DNA of 64,000 nt from Dipylidium caninum (taxonomy: Eukaryota; Platyhelminthes; Cestoda; Cyclophyllidea; Dipylidiidae), in assembly GCA_017562135.1 (NCBI GenBank), contig QEYB01000282.1, positions 1,011,501 to 1,075,500 on the forward strand. The letters run 5' to 3'. The notes beneath the pieces are model-generated. The model saw only the letters and a program-made list of their open reading frames with translations, searched no databases and was not told the origin of the DNA. The position numbers and the translations under genes were made by a program. The stretch's first letter is position 1. Each line of letters opens with the position of its first letter. This document shows positions 1-12,880 of this stretch, one piece after another.

Positions 1-544
1 TGTGATGTCATACCATTGAGGAGTGACTGAGTTATGCGCCCTTTGCCCTATCAACATGACTTTCGCATGTCCACAGTTTAGAAAGCAGCCTCGAAATAAT
101 CTGTTTGTCGACCACTTCAACGTCTCGCCTACCAAACCCGCATGCTTTGTGGGCCATCTCAATTACTGCGGGTGCTTCGCCATATACACAGACGCACGAT
201 CTATTAAAGTCCACAAGTACACGAAAGATGAACCCGCATTAGAGTGAGGACACAAGTTCAGCTGAAAAGAGTGGTGATCAAGATTTTAGGGTGAAAAATG
301 AGGGTAACAGGGTAGAAAGAAAGTATGCCGGCTGATAGAAAGCCTGCCGGCGAAGTCGCGAAGCTCACGTCTTGAAAAGCTAAATTGTCCGCTTGTGTAT
401 CGAATGTACAGATTTAGTGGAAGCAGATTGTAACTCACGCGTTGTCTCCGGTCGGGCGAAGAGAAAGTGGTAGGCTGGTTGAACAAACATGTGTCAGAGT
501 GGCGCAGGGAATTTACATATTATGCTAAGAGAAGGAAAGACGTG

Positions 545-1355
545 CATAATAATTTGGGTCGCCTTCAGGCCTCCTCCTCCGGTAAGGAGGATTTGCTAAC
601 CTCACGCACGCATACGCACAAACCGGTCAAAAACAGCAATTAAAATCGGAGAATAAAGGGACATTGATTCGTTTATTAACTCTTAAAAGCCTTTTTTTCG
701 AAAAGTATAAATGAATTGTCCAACCTTTGGCAGAAAATCGTGAATGCCAATGGATGTTATTTCGAATGAATATTATAAACAATGTGAACAAACCGCCTTT
801 TGTTTCCTACTATCAAATACCCATTTCATGGTTTCCAACGTAACAATTTACATCTGTCCTGCGGCACCTTTTGGGGCGGATCCACTACCTAGTCGATTAA
901 AATCGTTCGGTAGGCACAAAATATCACACACTGAGGCAAAATTTTCTTGCTCAAGTGAACTTCTTCAACTTATGCCGACCCAACTGACGGCAACGAGGAG
1001 GATGACGGTGTTCTAAAGCCTCCTTGCATATTAATTGGGGTCGTCTTTCCGCCGCCTCCACTGTTGAGGAGGATTTGCCAACCTCACGCACACTCACACA
1101 CACAGACCGGTTTGGGAAATCACAATGCGATCAGATACATCGACCAAGGTGAGAGAATAATAGGGCTTTGAATTGTTCATTAACTCCAAGAATAGATATT
1201 TTTTCATAAAACAGGCATCTATAACGTTCACTGTCGTTGGCAGAAACTCAGAGATGCCAATGGAAGTTATTTCTGTAGAATATAATAAATAATGTGAAAA
1301 TGTGCCCTTTGTTTTCTACCTACATTCAGCGCCCGTTTAATAGTTTCCACTCTAA
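545..1355 (+). repeat. Diverged direct repeat, two copies about 490 bp apart
   Basis: Copies at about 545-838 and 1030-1355 share the same sequence of landmarks: a GGGTCGYCTT start, an AAGGAGGATTTG or GAGGAGGATTTG block, a CTCACGCAC(A) block with CA dinucleotides, ACCGGT, a GAGAATAA block, a TTATTAACTC block, then GGCAGAAA-TC and ATGCCAATGGA. Each ends with a form of CCCGTTTCATAGTTTCC. That ending is the same 3' terminus as the TIR element family elsewhere in the window, so these look like two 3' halves of that family. Confidence 0.6.
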
Positions 1356-3189
1356 TAAGAATGTTTATAACGCTTTTATGAATCCGTTTTAGCATGCCCG
1401 CATGCGCTTTGGACACCCGCTCGACCCGAGACCGGATTTCAACGCCACTCGCCCCCGGCCGTTGGACGAGGTCGACGAAAAGGGGCGGGCGGGGCGGGAG
1501 GAGAGGCGTGTGTCCTCAGCTACGTGTGAAGTCCTCGCAGGTCGTGTGCGCGGTGATCGAACTGAGGGCATTTTACGGAGTCCCAAGTAGGCACATTTTC
1601 CTCAAATTTCACATTTTGCCTTCACCCGTTAGAGGCGACTCTCTGGTGCCTTTTGAGATAATACGTCGGCTACACTAGCCCACGTTGACTGGTAGGCAGA
1701 CCACAAAGTTGGCATTTAACAGTAAAAAGGGTTACGACTGTTGGGATATTGAAAATAAAAAGAAGAGTTCAAAGGATACATTAAACCCAACCAGGGGCGA
1801 ACAGACACTTAGCGAGAAAAAGGCAAAATGGCACCAAAGGAAAGGCAAAAAAGTCCCGCCGGAGAGTTAAGCCTCCTTCAGACACTTCTAGATGATTTAT
1901 CACCAGCTCTCGACATTCCCACATTCCCCTTGAGGACATCATCGTCGTCAATTCATTTCTTCACGTCCGGAAGGCCGAGACGGGGTGTGGAATAAGCCAC
2001 TCCGTCATGCAGCTGCCATTTGCAAGAGAAAGATGCTTACACACAAGTCCACCTGTTTACCACAGTCATGTGGATGACCTGACTGGGCAAAGTGAAAGAT
2101 CACGAGCCTCCGCAATCAAATCGCATGATCAGGGGACTTACAAAGGTGGAAGACAAAAATTTCCAAGAATTTGGAGGCTAAACCCAAGAGGTTGAGACTC
2201 GTTTTGGCAGATTTTACAGTAGGCGGTTGGTGTTTTCAGTCCTTCGGTGTGAAAAGCGAGACGAAGAGAGGCGAGGCGTAGCATCGAGTTGAGCGTGGCC
2301 AGCGGACAAGGTATCCTCTCCAAGAGTTATTCGAAACCACGTGATAACTCCCGTCAAGGTCGTTTTTCTATTGGTTTCCTCACATTAGTCTTTCTCGCTT
2401 CAAGACAGTACGCCACTTGTGTCCTACACTTACTTTCTCCCTTATCCCTCTCCCTCGACGCACACAGATGGGTCGAGGACTGGAAGTAACTCCCAACAGA
2501 CGAGATCGCGTGAACGACCGTCAGGTAAGCGAATCCCTGGATCATTTCACTTCTTCCCCACCTTTTCCTCTCAATGTATTGGCCAGACGTACATCTTTCG
2601 GGTGTAGCAAATTGTAAGACGTGCTACTGGAGTTTGGGGGGGATTATCAGTGGCACCGCCTTTATTCACATCAATCTACTTCGTAAATGAACCCAATAAT
2701 TCCGTTTAAAACCGACTGACCACAAATGATGCACCTGTGGTCTGCAATAACAGCCCGGAGTTTAAAGCCTTTGTAACACTCAGACATTAGTAGTCGCCCC
2801 AAGACTGACCTCTTAGCTTCCCGAGGCGATAAACAAGCGGAGACAACCGTTTGTCCGTGTCAGCGCCCTCCGCCCCCACCCCCGTGGATTCAACGATTTG
2901 ACACGGTGATATGACACTATTTCGAACGTTTAGGCATTCGCAAATACATTGAATAAGCGGTAAGAAGTTGGTGCTTCACACTCGTCGGCTTGCTGAGCCT
3001 GGTAAGGGGGTACCATCGTCTCCGCCGACGTGGATACTTCCAATTTGCTCTCCCTCCTTGCGAGCTTGACGCCCGACTTTACGGTTCAGTGGTTTTAACG
3101 CCCAGACTAACTGCAATAATCACATCCTCACCGTGGCGATGTCGTACGGCATGTGGTCACCTGAAGAACGAACACTAAAAGACTGGATC

Positions 3190-3440
3190 AGAAATTATGA
3201 AGCGGGCGTGTGTATTTAATCGGTGTTCAGTTGCGACTGCACGAAATCCCCTGGTTACATTTTTATTTATAAATGCTAAAGACACTCTTCTTACTCATTT
3301 CGCAAACTTTTTCCACGTTCGCAGCCTATTTTTACTTTATTCTTCCCTGCAACCAGATGGAAACAAAACCTAATCGACAATCAAACTGCGGAGTTGGAAA
3401 GTTTGTCAGTGAGTCGTCCTTGCCTTGGCGCCAACCATTG
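3190..3440 (+). repeat. 5' fragment of the interspersed TIR element
   Basis: It begins with AATTATGAAGCGGGCGTGTG, a variant of the 5' terminus GGAAACTATGAAACGGGCGT, followed by a 'TTCAGTTGCGACTGCACGAAAT' type block. It then carries the AACCAGATGGAAACAAAACC landmark seen in fuller copies such as those at 18.9 kb and 45.9 kb. The 3' half is not present. No coding content. Confidence 0.5.
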
Positions 3441-4050
3441 CATTTTGGCAGCAGAATGCTCGTTATGCATCAACCCTGACCTGAGGCGGTGGAATTACGA
3501 GGTTTTGGGGCAAATTATTCCCTGGTGAACTACGAGTGAAGGACATATGCTGTCTCCTTTAAGCGCCCCCTTTTTTTCTTCTTACGCTCCTGCTCTCTGG
3601 GTCTCCGCGCGGACAGCGGGACGGGCCGCTGGCAGAGACGCAGTCAGCACCATTCCCGAGTCTGGCGTGTAGGCAAGCCTGGAAGGCGGACCGGAGCCCA
3701 CTGGGGGGTAGAAATGGAGCAACATCGTTCCCTTGTCGGCGTGGGGCGTAAGACTGACGAAGCTGAAGGACAGGCGATGTTATCGCTCGTCTTTCCTGGC
3801 CGACCAGAGGTTTTACTGAACGCCCAAAATCTTGTAGGTTAATTTAACGTCCGAAGAACTTGGGGGGAAGAAGAACATCAACTGTGGAATGCGTTCGGTA
3901 GGCGAGACTCCCGACCCACAGTGTCCCTACCGCCTGCCTCGAATGAAGACGGCAGTCGTGCGTCCAAAGTTGTCTTCCTGGCAGTAAGGCAGGCGAGTGG
4001 AGTAGAGAACTCGAGTGTGGAACGGCTTAGACGGGGCATTCTGCACTCCA

Positions 4051-4075
4051 TGTGTGTGTGTGTGTGTGTGTGTGT
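4051..4075 (+). repeat. (TG)n microsatellite
   Basis: Uninterrupted TG dinucleotides, about 12 units. They lie in non-coding DNA. Confidence 0.95.
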
Positions 4076-5762
4076 CTCCTAACTCACACCTCATCGCCTA
4101 TCCCCGTGGTCTCTCGAAAGCCTGCGTCTTCGCCCCAAGAACTACCCTGTTGTTACGTCGAGGAGGTACTGAGGACTCCACCTTCTATCGCTCCTATCCA
4201 CTGCTGCAGTGAAGGTGTTCGCTGTAGCGGCGGCATTTTAGATCCTGACAGTAGCGCACCTGCCGAAGTCACGGAGCCTCGGCTCGGGCGCTTCGGACGC
4301 AGTTTCAACTGACCCCATCATTCGCTTCCGTAGAGAATGTCTGCTGTGTGTGTTGAGCTGAGAGGATGGGAATACCCGAAAATGGTGTGGGTGTTTAAGA
4401 TAAGCTGTAGTTTGTTAGACGACGATTAAAAACACCAGAAGACGATTCGATTTCTCCCCCCGGGGGTGGGGGACACCTCGTCGACCCACATAAAATACCA
4501 GCCAGGGGGAAATTTTGTCTAGTCGCATATTTTGGCTTCGGGACTTTTTTTAAACAGATTCGCGCATGCTCAGTGACATTTCAACCACACCTCGATTAAT
4601 ACTTGTTTGTGGTCGCACGACCACCAAGGCGTCCAGAATGTTGGCAAGGGAGTTGACGGCCTTTTTTAAGCGTGGGGAGGAGGACAGTGGATCTAAGTCA
4701 AAACAACTAGTCGGTGACAGATATGGCGACACAAGGTGTCAATTGGGTGGGACGATACTCGAGCCGAGATTTCAAGCTCACATGCGTCGCAAGTGCTCCT
4801 GTCCATTGAATCTACGGGCAACTGAAGTGTTTACATGAAAGGGAAGGTTTTTATTCCTCCTCCTGCACTGTCCACTCTGGTACTTCGTTGCAGAGTGGTG
4901 GAAGGCACAGCGTAAACCCCTTTTAGGTCGAAACTTCAAAAGGTATTTTGATGGTATCGGTGATTGTCTGTTAAATCCGCTCATTTTCCATCCTGTCCAC
5001 TGTTTTCATACCACTCAAGCATTTTTTAGTGGTCAGAGAGTTAAAATCCGCAGGGTCTATACAACATTAATACCGTTTACATCAGGTTTAACGGTGGGGA
5101 CACTTGACCGTAGGTCTAATTCTTATTTACCTAAACTAGTCGCCAGCCTCACGACCTTAGGAGTTTGTCCCAACTGCAAAGTACATTTTTGATTAACCTC
5201 GGCCACTCCAACATCGGTTTACATCCTCGGTCCCGTTGTTGAAACCGTCTTCAGGAGGCCTATAATTTCCTCTCTATTGCACTACGTACGCGGAGAAAAG
5301 CTACAGTTCTGCCAAAACGAGGTATTCTGAGCAGTACTGACGCCTTATGGAAACCATTAAGGATTGCAAAGGGATCGAGAATTAGTCCGGATTCGAAAAA
5401 CCCCAAATTCTACCTGATTAACCGGATTAACTTAGAAAATCTATAAAAATTACACCAACTCTCAGTTAATCTACTTGAAGTCAATGAGTCTTCTCCTCCG
5501 ATACTTTACTTCGCATTGAAAACACAAATCCCAGAACAGTTGTCACGAGTATCGATCTAATAAAGGGGTGGAGCCCACATGAAGGACATGTAAATATCGA
5601 TTTTCGATTGCGAAGCAGAAAAATGCGCCACCTCGCCCGAATCTTACTGGAGGATGCAAATTAGCCAATCATCATTCAGGCTGGATCAGTGTCCAATCAA
5701 AAAGGGTGTTGGAGGTTAAGCTGAAGCAAACTGTTGGAGTGGAAAGCAAAAGCATTCACAAA

Positions 5763-7391
5763 ATGCGAGCTCTCGTGCCAGTTACGTGTTTCCTCGTCCT
5801 ACTGAGTAAGATTTCTGTCCATAGGCATATATTTGAAAATTGGTCTTTGTATTATTATTCAAGGGCAACTTTGAAGGAGGAGAAGGCGTCTCCACAACAT
5901 TTACTAAATGCGATTGCTAACCTCAAAGCTACTATACACCGAAGGCAGAAAATCACTTTAGTCTCTTGGCTCATAATAGCGTCAAGTTTTTCCTATCTCC
6001 GACTTACCCCCTTTACGATCCTCCGCTCCTGCCCCGTCACGGTCTCATCTCTTCATAATTGTTTTAGGTTTACTGGACGTTCGAGTTCAGGCAATAAAGT
6101 GCTACAGTTGCGACAGGTGTCCTACAGTCAGTGGAACCACCACCATCAAGGATATGTGTACATATTGTGGGGTAAGTCTTGGGACACGGCTACGGACCTG
6201 TCATGATATTTCGTTAATGGACGGAAAAATGTACCCTTATTCTCCGAGCACCCTTTTGCTCAACGTTACCCTTGGCTCTAGCGATTGTACTAGACTGAAG
6301 TATAAGTTGAAAATTAATTAATTAATTGCATGAATGACAACATTTGATACATTTGCTCCAATCACATTCTTTGGCCATCCACGAGACTCGTAGTCGAGGT
6401 GGCACGACACGGAACGCCGGTTGAGTGGGATGTCTCCCTGAGGCATAAGCCTAAAAATGAATCTTTCCGTCTCCACACTGTCATTAGGGACGGTAACAGC
6501 TTTTTCTCCTCTACGATACTTCATTAATTCTTAACCTCCTCTCCAACCTCCTTTGCACCTGTGACGAATCTCATATGAGTTAGGTGTACACCAACTTGTC
6601 TTCCTCTTCCAAGGTGACTAAGTCAGTGCTCCAGTAATGGGGTGTTGGAGAAAGGTGATGTGGACAATCTTTTGCCCCTCGCCTTCAATGAGGGCATGGC
6701 TCCCTTTCTGCAGAGGCTCTGCATTTGTTTCGCAGGGTATTCTTTCCCCCAGGGCTTTATCATTCAGGGAAGTCCTTGCAAGTAACTGACTTAGAGCCGG
6801 AGACTGAATCGGAGCCTCGTAGACGCACTACTACCGTTTTCACCTCCAATCCTAAACTCCGTAAAGTGTGTTTTTCTCTGTGATCTCTCAGTTACCTTGG
6901 AATCCTTTGCAAAATTGCTTTTAAAGCTGGACAATCTTCCCACCTCCCCTCCTGGCGGGTTTTTGTGGGAAATTTCGCCTTAAAATCAACTCTACTTAAA
7001 CAGTTTCATCAAAGGTGCGATTTGAATCTCAGGCTAGCGTAGCTTTGACGTTTGCGCTGGGCGATTGAAGGGAGGACGGTGGCCGGACATTCAAACACGA
7101 TGTCAGCAACCCTCTTGTGACGGTGAAATGAACGTGATGTTTTCTTGATGGGCAAAGCATCATCTAATTTTCCCTATTTCACCCAAGACGAAAACAATTT
7201 ACGGAGAAAACGCTGTCACCTCGATCAAACGCGAATGCCTGCAACAATGCACACGCACCGATCGTCCATCGACTGGAACTGGTGATGCCCAGGATTGCTG
7301 CCAAAGTGACCTCTGCAATTCTTCGGGGGTCCTCAAGGCCAGCTTCGTTCTCGGTCTTCTGGCCTATTTTATAAGTGCCGTCGGGTACTAG
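5763..7391 (+). CDS. Ly6/uPAR (three-finger) GPI-anchored protein, copy 1
   Basis: Three exons: 5763-5805, 6068-6171 and 7188-7391, with intron phases 1 and 0. They give a 116-residue protein. Exon 1 encodes a hydrophobic signal peptide (MRALVPVTCFLVLL). Exon 2 has the Ly6 start KCYSCDRC, a CxxC pair at CTYCG, and ends at the GTAAGT donor. Exon 3 carries CLQQC and the signature CCQSDLCN, followed by a hydrophobic tail ending near residue 116 with no charged end. That is typical of GPI addition, with the omega site probably in the N-S-S-G segment. Seen directly: the cysteine order, the splice sites and the two hydrophobic ends. Known of the family: secreted or GPI-anchored three-finger proteins on the cell surface or tegument, some CD59-like. 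The ligand is unknown. A paralogue with identical exon structure lies 5.5 kb downstream. Confidence 0.85.
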
Positions 7392-7542
7392 GACCAATCG
7401 CGTTGCAATTCCATTCTCTCCCCTTTTTTTGTCCTCCTTCCCTCTCGTCTTCTTCTCCCGTATCTGTCCACTCTCCATCTCATCGCACCTGCGTTAACAC
7501 TTCCCAAACCAACAGTCTTGTTAACTACTCACCTGAAATTAA

Positions 7543-7548
7543 AATAAA
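7543..7548 (+). terminator. Putative polyadenylation signal of Ly6 copy 1
   Basis: AATAAA lies about 150 bp past the stop codon at 7391, a normal distance for a short 3' UTR. It is inferred from the hexamer and its position only. Confidence 0.45.
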
Positions 7549-10500
7549 GCTAATTTGCAAAGGGGATAAGTTCCTCGGGGCCCCATTGTCCCACTTTTCT
7601 CTCTCTGAATTTGCTTTGAAAGTAGATTCTGATGGAAAATGTCAGTTTACCTATTGTCCAGGTGCCCCTACTGGTAAACTCGGTGTTTTCCCTCGGTGTA
7701 TCACATTTTCTACATTTACGCTGTGTTCACGAAGAGGAAGTTGGGAATATTTCATCCTTTACCTTTAAATAGTGGGAGGTAGAGTTCCCTCAGAACCCAT
7801 TCCACCTCTGTAGATGCGAAAGTGCCCTGGAACACGACTCTCTGTTGGGGAAGTTTAGTATCAACGGCAAATTTTCGTAATTTTCTACCTATCTGACTTA
7901 AGTACGTCTCCTCCAGTAAATATTACGATAAGTTGGATGACTTTCTAAGTCGTCTGAAGGAGCGTGAACTTTGCTTGAGCGTGTCTCCTTAATTTCAACG
8001 TTGACGTGTCTCGAGAGAGCTTGTATGTCAACTGTATATTTAAGAATTAAAAACTATGGTACTTGTGGTTTACTGACCTGTGATGCAGTTATTATGACTT
8101 AAACCGTTAAACAAACCCTCAATTAATTAACGCTGGACTGTCCACCGCCATGAACACCTACCGGGGAGTCTGAATGAGCTCAGGCGACTGAACCTCTGCG
8201 TGCAGCAGGCTCCGATTGACTAGTTGACTGCAATGACAATTCGGCCGCTGCGATGTCCGAGATCTCGCAAGCACAAAACCCCCTTTTCCTATGCAGAAGA
8301 AGAATTTCCTAGTCAATTTGGCGGAGACCTAAGACTTACCACCGTGCGAAAGCTGAACGGGTGGGAGAGGATAGTCGTCGTGTGGGGGAGGAAGAGGTGG
8401 GAAGAGCCATCTCCCACACCATCTCAGCGTTTCCCGTCTCCTCATACCGTTTCGTGATGTTTGTGAATCACATGACCAGTTGGTGAACCATCCGCTATAA
8501 TTGAAATCAGAAGAGTTTATCTTCCCACATAACACAATTTGATATAAAATGGTTCTGTTCACAGGCGAAACTAGCTTTTTGTAGCTAAGAAACTTGAAAC
8601 GGATTTCCATTTGGATGTGAACATGGTAGAAAAGTGGAAAAATTTTGTATTGGGCCAAGGAAAATGGGGGAAGAAGAAGAGGTACCCTGAGAGGCGGCCT
8701 TACTTTTCGCTTAGGAAAGAAGTTTAGGCTCAAGTGGACTCTCAATAAGACTAAACGGTACGAAAATCTGGTGTGTGGAATGCCAAGAAAAACGGGCATG
8801 TGGAGCTCCTTCGAGGGGGCGCAAGTGACACTCGAAATTAAAGCATTTCATTCACAACGCCACAAGACTGACTGAAATCGCCGGGCGCTGTTTGGTGACT
8901 ACCTTTCACGTGGAATTGTGTCACAGAAGTGGTGGACAATTAATTTTACGCATTGGAGATCTGCTTTCCCCCATACGCCACTGATCAGCCTGTGGGTGTG
9001 AGATGGAATATTGTCTGTGACAGTTGTTTACTATATGGAATGTCCAGTCGTGAAGGTAAGAGAGGAAAAAATGAAAATGTTAACTTTTGAGGATTTTATG
9101 TCCGAAAAGCCATGTTCTGTGGTGTGAACGAATCGGCGAATGAGGCACAAGTCTGCCAGCTCTCTCGAAGCCTGAACGTCTTTGGAAGAATGGACCTCTC
9201 ATCAATCGCCTCCTGGGCCATTTTGTGGAGAAAATAAGATGTTTACCGCCTTCAATGTCCCACGGGGACACTTAATAATGACGATTCACATTGCCAGGAC
9301 GTCAACGGAGGTGTCCACTACCAGACAGGGGCCTCGGATTCCACCCGTCTCCGAGGCTGGAAACTATGAAACGGTCAATTGTGTTTATCTGCGAGCGCTC
9401 GAGATTTTTTTATTTACAAACATTCAAGACATTTTTTTACTCCTCTCCCTCAAAACTTTCCCTGCTTCTATTTCATTTCTGTTTCATTTTTTCGATGAAG
9501 TCAGATGGGAGAAAAAAACGCGTTTTACTTCTACTCTTCTTAAATTATTTATTAAATCTAAAAATGTAGACTTTTCTTCAGAAAGGCCTACGCGACCTGT
9601 CATAACGTTGGCAAAAAGTCGTAGAAGCCATTGAAAGTCCTTTCGACTGAATGTGATAAATGAGGTGAACCTGAAGGTTGTTTAAGGGGGTTGGGCCTCG
9701 ACATGGAGAAGAGCAACCCCTCGAAAGCTAATCGTCTCTCCTAAGTGGAATGGGAACGCAAGCGCTCTCCACAACTGAGGATGCTAACTAATGCTCTTGG
9801 AAATGCAAAGTAAGTCTTTGCGGGAGGTTTTCGCCATTCATCAAACTTCCATCCTGAGCGGATAAAGAATTAATGTACGACTTCTTGGGATTTGTGCACA
9901 GTTGAGTGATTTCCTCGTGCTGACTAGTCAAGGAAAGCAGAGCAAGGAGGATAAAGCAGTCAAGATTGGGCGGATACGTCTAAACAATCCTGTTTAGGGG
10001 TAATATTTAACAGAATTTGTTGAGGTGGCGCAACTTCTCACCTTCGAGGAGCCTAGAAAATGACAGTTCAAAAGTGTGCTTGTTAACCTGCAGGAACTCT
10101 CCGTTCCCCGTCTCTGGCGGTGTATAATGCCATCTGACCGGTCCTATCTGCCAAGAGAACCGAAGTCCGGTCAGAAAATGCAAAATTTTTAGCCATTCGC
10201 TGTTTTTCATCCTGTGGTTACTACTGCTTTTTGCTTGGTATGCCGCATTTTCTAACACCCCGAGATTTACCCGCTCGTGGTGCTGTTGAAAGGACCACCA
10301 TCGGTTGAATTTTGAGTCATCTTACTGCCACTTTCATGATGGCCCAAAAAATCCTCCCACCGAATCGGAAGCGGACACGCCTCCTCCCCCCTCCTCCCCT
10401 CCTCCTGAGCTCCTCCTACGCCTCTTGCTCCTCCTTTCCCCACTTCCTTCTCCCTGGCTCCTACTCCCCTCAACGGCTCCGGTCGCAGGCTCACCATCTA

Positions 10501-12620
10501 TCTTATCTGCAAGGTTTTCTGAGGGCAGCTTTTTTCTTGAGATCGTCACGATTCTTTTGTTTTGTTTTTAAATCAACTGAATGATTTGATGAGGACACGT
10601 GTTCACCTGCCCCCCCCCCCGCCCAACCCTTAGGCGGTAGAGTTCACTCCCAATTCGAGAGAGGGGAATCCCCCGGCACAATGAAGTGCCTGCATGTCTA
10701 GCAGTACAAGTCTCGAGCTTCCGATGAATCCTCACCGGGCAATGTAAGGGCATGAAAATAGGGCAGGATGCGTGAGGTTGTGAGGTGATGGGGGGGGGGG
10801 AAGAGGGAAGGGGAAATTGAAGAATGAGACTGCACTTGATGTAAAATTCAGGTTTAATTCTCACATTCGAGAACGACATTTTCCTCAAGGTCAAGTAATT
10901 GCCTGGACCCATCTATAAGAAAAGGATTTACAAAGAAGGTCGGTATAATTCCTATGCTTATTTGTCCCAACATGGCAGATTTCATTAATAGGGTAGCCCC
11001 TTCCACCTTCTTTACTCACTCTTCTTTGAGATCTGCTTTTGTGCCATTAGGTGAATATTTCGCCTTCTGGCGAAACAAAAGATGCACCAAAAAGGGCGGC
11101 CAACATTTTATCTGATCGCTAATGTTAGATCAGCTACACGAAAAACTTCCTCTCTTCGTCCTCCTCGTCCTCCCTCTTCCGCCTCAGACAGCGATGCCCC
11201 GGTACCAGTTCTGGGACGCACTTGACGTTTCCACAGCCCTCCGCCCCACCACCGTGACATGAGGTACATGACTGAGGGCGCCGTGTTCCGGTCCGCAGCA
11301 GGACTGGATAGCTCCCAGCCCGCATTCTCCGCATTGGTCGCTAGTCGGGTCAGTACGGTTAAGTCGGGGGATCGTCTGTTTTTAGTAAAACACAAAGTCA
11401 GGCATTAACAACATGCCTCAGTTGGTGGGTATTATGTGTTGTCTGTGTGGAAAGCGCTCTGTTTTCTTTATTGCTTCACTCTACGTAAGTGTACACCTTC
11501 CAGACAGGGAGAATGCCTTGGCACCTGAGTCCATTTCTGATTGACTAAGGCAGGGCACATTATCACGGCGCTTACAGACTACTTGGACATTCACTTCGTA
11601 AAGTTTATAAGTCCCTCCACGCCATCAATTTGGAGTTGAAGTGATATAAACTCCTCCACCCGTTGCAGTGAGTCTTATCGAGACGTTCCACAATGGTCTG
11701 AATTCCCTGGCCGAGAGTGCAACGGAATTTCTCTTTTAATTTAACGGGTCCTAGCGTGGATAAGGCAATTCCAGGTCCTAATAACGCCCTTCGCCCCCCT
11801 CTGAGAGATGGAGGTATTTTCCCGAAGTTTTTATGCCTCGTTAGCCCAAGCCGTTGGCATAATGTCACGATCAGCTCCTTAAATTGCGCCGCATGGACAC
11901 GGATTAAACGAGAGGAGAGGCGGGACATGGCCACAAGGCCTAGCACGTGTTGAGGAAACAGTTCATACTTTCTTTTACTTTTGACACTAAAATCCTCGAG
12001 GGTTGGCTGAAATGTCAGTGGATAGAGGAGAGGACGAGTTGAATGGGTGGGGAAAGACGATTACGCTGATTCCCGCCTGCGTTGAAGGGGGTACCGAACT
12101 GGGTGCACGTTTGGGTGGCCAGAACACAAGCCTGCAGCAGTTTTGCACCACATGTCCAGGGAAAGCAAAATTTAACATTCTTGTGCTGACCGCGAAGGGA
12201 GCATCAAAAGTCTGTTGTGCTGCGCTCTTTTTCTCAAGGAAAGAAATTTGATGAAAACCTTTCAATAGGTCGCGCCTCAAACAACTCTCTTATCCATCAC
12301 CTACTTAAAAGGGCCTAGAAAGAAGGGAGGTAGTGGTGTCGAGCACCCGCCAACATCGAATAACAAATTGTGTTTTGGTAAGATAATGGTAAACGATAAT
12401 GGATAAAGTGGGTTTGGACAAATTTTGGGGCTCACTAAGAGGTAAAACAAAGCCTCGGATTGATCCGTCCGTATTCATTCATTCAGCACCGACACACTAT
12501 GTCCTATAGCTTTGCCATGACAGTTTTTTTGCTCAACATCTGTGTCGCCTCCCCCCCACTGGCAGCGATTTGTGCCAACGCCCATCGCCCGGGTTTGCCA
12601 GCAGCGTCACGTACACTCAA
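7549..12620. other. Intergenic DNA with no recognised gene
   Basis: Many short overlapping reading frames are present on both strands, but none has a recognisable domain. Several come from pyrimidine- or purine-rich simple sequence, for example CTC-rich DNA at 10375-10470. A TIR-element fragment lies at about 9390-9690. A cysteine-containing minus-strand frame at 11134-11334 was examined and not accepted. Confidence 0.45.
9390..9690 (+). repeat. Degenerate fragment of the interspersed TIR element
   Basis: Contains AAGTCAGATGGGAGAAAAAA (compare AACCAGATGGAAACAAAACG in better copies), a TTTATTAAATCTAAAAA block, and GGCAAAAAGTCGTAGAAGCC, a variant of the GGCAGAAAGTCGTAGATGCC landmark. Neither terminus is preserved. 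Confidence 0.4.
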
Positions 12621-12860
12621 CTACGACAGCATTGTCGAGCTTCCCCCCGTAGCCTCACCTAATTTCGTCCATTTTTCCGAGCGAAGATCAATGCCTCGAA
12701 TCACAGCTTCACTCACACTCAAAGACTGCTGCGTATCCCCACAGACAAGCACGACGTCCTTGAGGTGCGCATCAACCAATGAGCGAAAAAGGTGGCGAGC
12801 CATTTCATTGGTCAACCGAAAAGAGTGGCTAACACCTTGGGCAAAAGTGACTTGGCTCAT
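12621..12860 (-). pseudogene. Possible BTB/POZ-like coding relic
   Basis: A 79-codon minus-strand frame starts with ATG at 12858-12860. It contains the stretches HSFRLTNEMARHLFRSL and HLKDVVLVCGD, which resemble the first helix and strand of BTB domains (H..LL..L....DV.L). It then has DLRSEKWTKLG, reminiscent of a kelch blade. The frame ends at a stop, and the DNA beyond does not continue a BTB domain. The usual 'AHR.VL...S.YF' core is not visible. Its ATG lies only 20 bp from the ATG of the second Ly6 gene on the other strand, which argues against two working genes. It could equally be a chance frame. Confidence 0.22.
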
Positions 12861-12880
12861 TCCACAATTGTGCTGTACAT

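Larger units (their letters stand above)
1..5700. other. Non-coding, repeat-containing region
   Basis: No reading frame here resembles a known family and none shows paired splice signals around a conserved domain. What can be seen is a direct repeat (545-1355), a fragment of the interspersed TIR element (3190-3440) and a (TG)n microsatellite (4051-4075). It is probably intergenic DNA upstream of the first Ly6 gene. A non-coding RNA or a lineage-specific short gene cannot be excluded by eye. Confidence 0.5.

Noticed and set aside
4778..4984. Minus-strand LCN-like string near 4.89 kb as a third Ly6 gene
   Set aside because: The CC pair preceding LCN and a GPI tail are both absent, and no exon 1 or 2 candidates exist nearby.
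11134..11395. Minus-strand cysteine-containing frames (CTSCHGGG; DQCGECG in another frame)
   Set aside because: The cysteines are spread over two frames and match neither a DnaJ-type nor an Ly6 pattern. No splice sites link them.
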